Shown piece by piece: positions 6,477 to 6,631 of a DNA stretch of 6,631 bases. The stretch is from Pyrinomonadaceae bacterium. GTDB taxonomy: Bacteria > Acidobacteriota > Blastocatellia > Pyrinomonadales > Pyrinomonadaceae. The stretch covers positions 1-6,631 of the forward strand of contig JACCTF010000856.1 of assembly GCA_013812565.1 (NCBI GenBank), written 5' to 3'. The number at the start of each line of letters is the position of its first letter. The stretch's first letter is position 1. The notes beneath the pieces were generated by a model, which did not search any database, was not told where the DNA came from, and saw nothing but the letters and a program-made list of their open reading frames with translations. The translations under genes were made by a program, and so were the position numbers.

Positions 6477-6631
6477 CGCACGATTACGCCGGGGCTGGTG
6501 CATCATTCAGACCGGGGCGTGCAATACGCCTGCGCTGATTACGCGAGATTGCTCAGAACTCACGGCATCCAGATCGGCATGTCACGTCGCGGTAACCCGT
6601 ATGATAACGCTCGAGCTGAAAGGTTCATGCG
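6477..6631 (+). pseudogene. IS3-family transposase (OrfB, rve/DDE integrase core) fragment, 5'-truncated and running off the window
   Basis: The frame starting at 6477 encodes the second half of an IS3-type integrase core. HHSDRGVQYA at 6501-6530 carries the second catalytic Asp (codon 6510-6512), and SRRGNPYDNARAE, from about 6582 to 6619, carries the final Glu of the DDE triad near the window edge. The frame is open upstream only to the TGA at 6411-6413. It has no credible start codon, and the residues before about 6477 do not resemble the family, so the N-terminal half with the first Asp is missing. It is therefore a remnant or one end of a rearranged insertion. The rest of the element, including any terminal inverted repeat, lies outside the window. 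About 60 bases between 6418 and 6476 contain nothing I can assign. Confidence 0.85.

Noticed and set aside
5993..6481. 162-codon minus-strand ORF over the end of the Hsp70-like gene
   Set aside because: Antisense to conserved coding sequence and to the transposase boundary, with no family-like sequence; I treat it as chance.
1..6631. CRISPR array, tRNA, rRNA, phage or toxin-antitoxin module
   Set aside because: No regularly spaced repeats, cloverleaf-like segments or recognisable phage or toxin proteins were seen on reading both strands.

Overview
The window is a chromosomal-looking stretch of about 56-58% GC (estimated by eye). It is gene-dense, with bacterial start signals and tight operon spacing. 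The protein sequences resemble Acidobacteriota: an MdlB-type ABC subunit, an [4Fe-4S] uracil-DNA glycosylase-like protein, a lid-less Hsp70 and a DUF72 protein. That phylum assignment comes from recollection of similar sequences, not a search, and is moderate at best. Most of the window is ordinary housekeeping and repair content. I see no defence island, CRISPR array, prophage, rRNA or tRNA.

Layout. (1) 1-896 (+): C-terminal part of an ABC exporter half-subunit, cut by the window edge. (2) 1029-3120 (+): a compact three-gene operon of uracil-DNA glycosylase superfamily protein, YgfZ-like folate-binding protein, and a 100-residue protein of unknown function. The last gene is coupled to ygfZ by an ATGA overlap. 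(3) 3109-3171: a nested, nearly symmetric inverted repeat between two convergent operons. (4) 3173-4690 (-): a two-gene operon, a METTL7-like SAM methyltransferase followed 21 bases later by a DUF72/YecE protein ending in a sliding-clamp-like tail. (5) About 4691-4786: a divergent intergenic region in which a perfect TATAAT (+) overlaps a TATACT (-). It probably drives the methyltransferase operon leftward and the Hsp70 gene rightward. (6) 4787-6361 (+): an unusual Hsp70 with a complete ATPase domain, a short substrate-binding-like domain and no helical lid. (7) 6358-6631 (+): a 19-codon ORF overlapping the Hsp70 stop, then a 5'-truncated IS3-family transposase that runs off the window. The next gene of the Hsp70 operon may have been destroyed by the insertion.

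How the genes may work together: the glycosylase keeps four candidate Fe-S cysteines and sits next to YgfZ, a family known to support Fe-S enzymes, so operon (2) may pair a cluster-dependent repair enzyme with a cluster-maintenance factor. The other units look functionally separate. The items most worth a second look are the mosaic family 4/5 motifs of the glycosylase, the lid-less Hsp70 with its interrupted downstream partner, and the overlapping back-to-back promoter.
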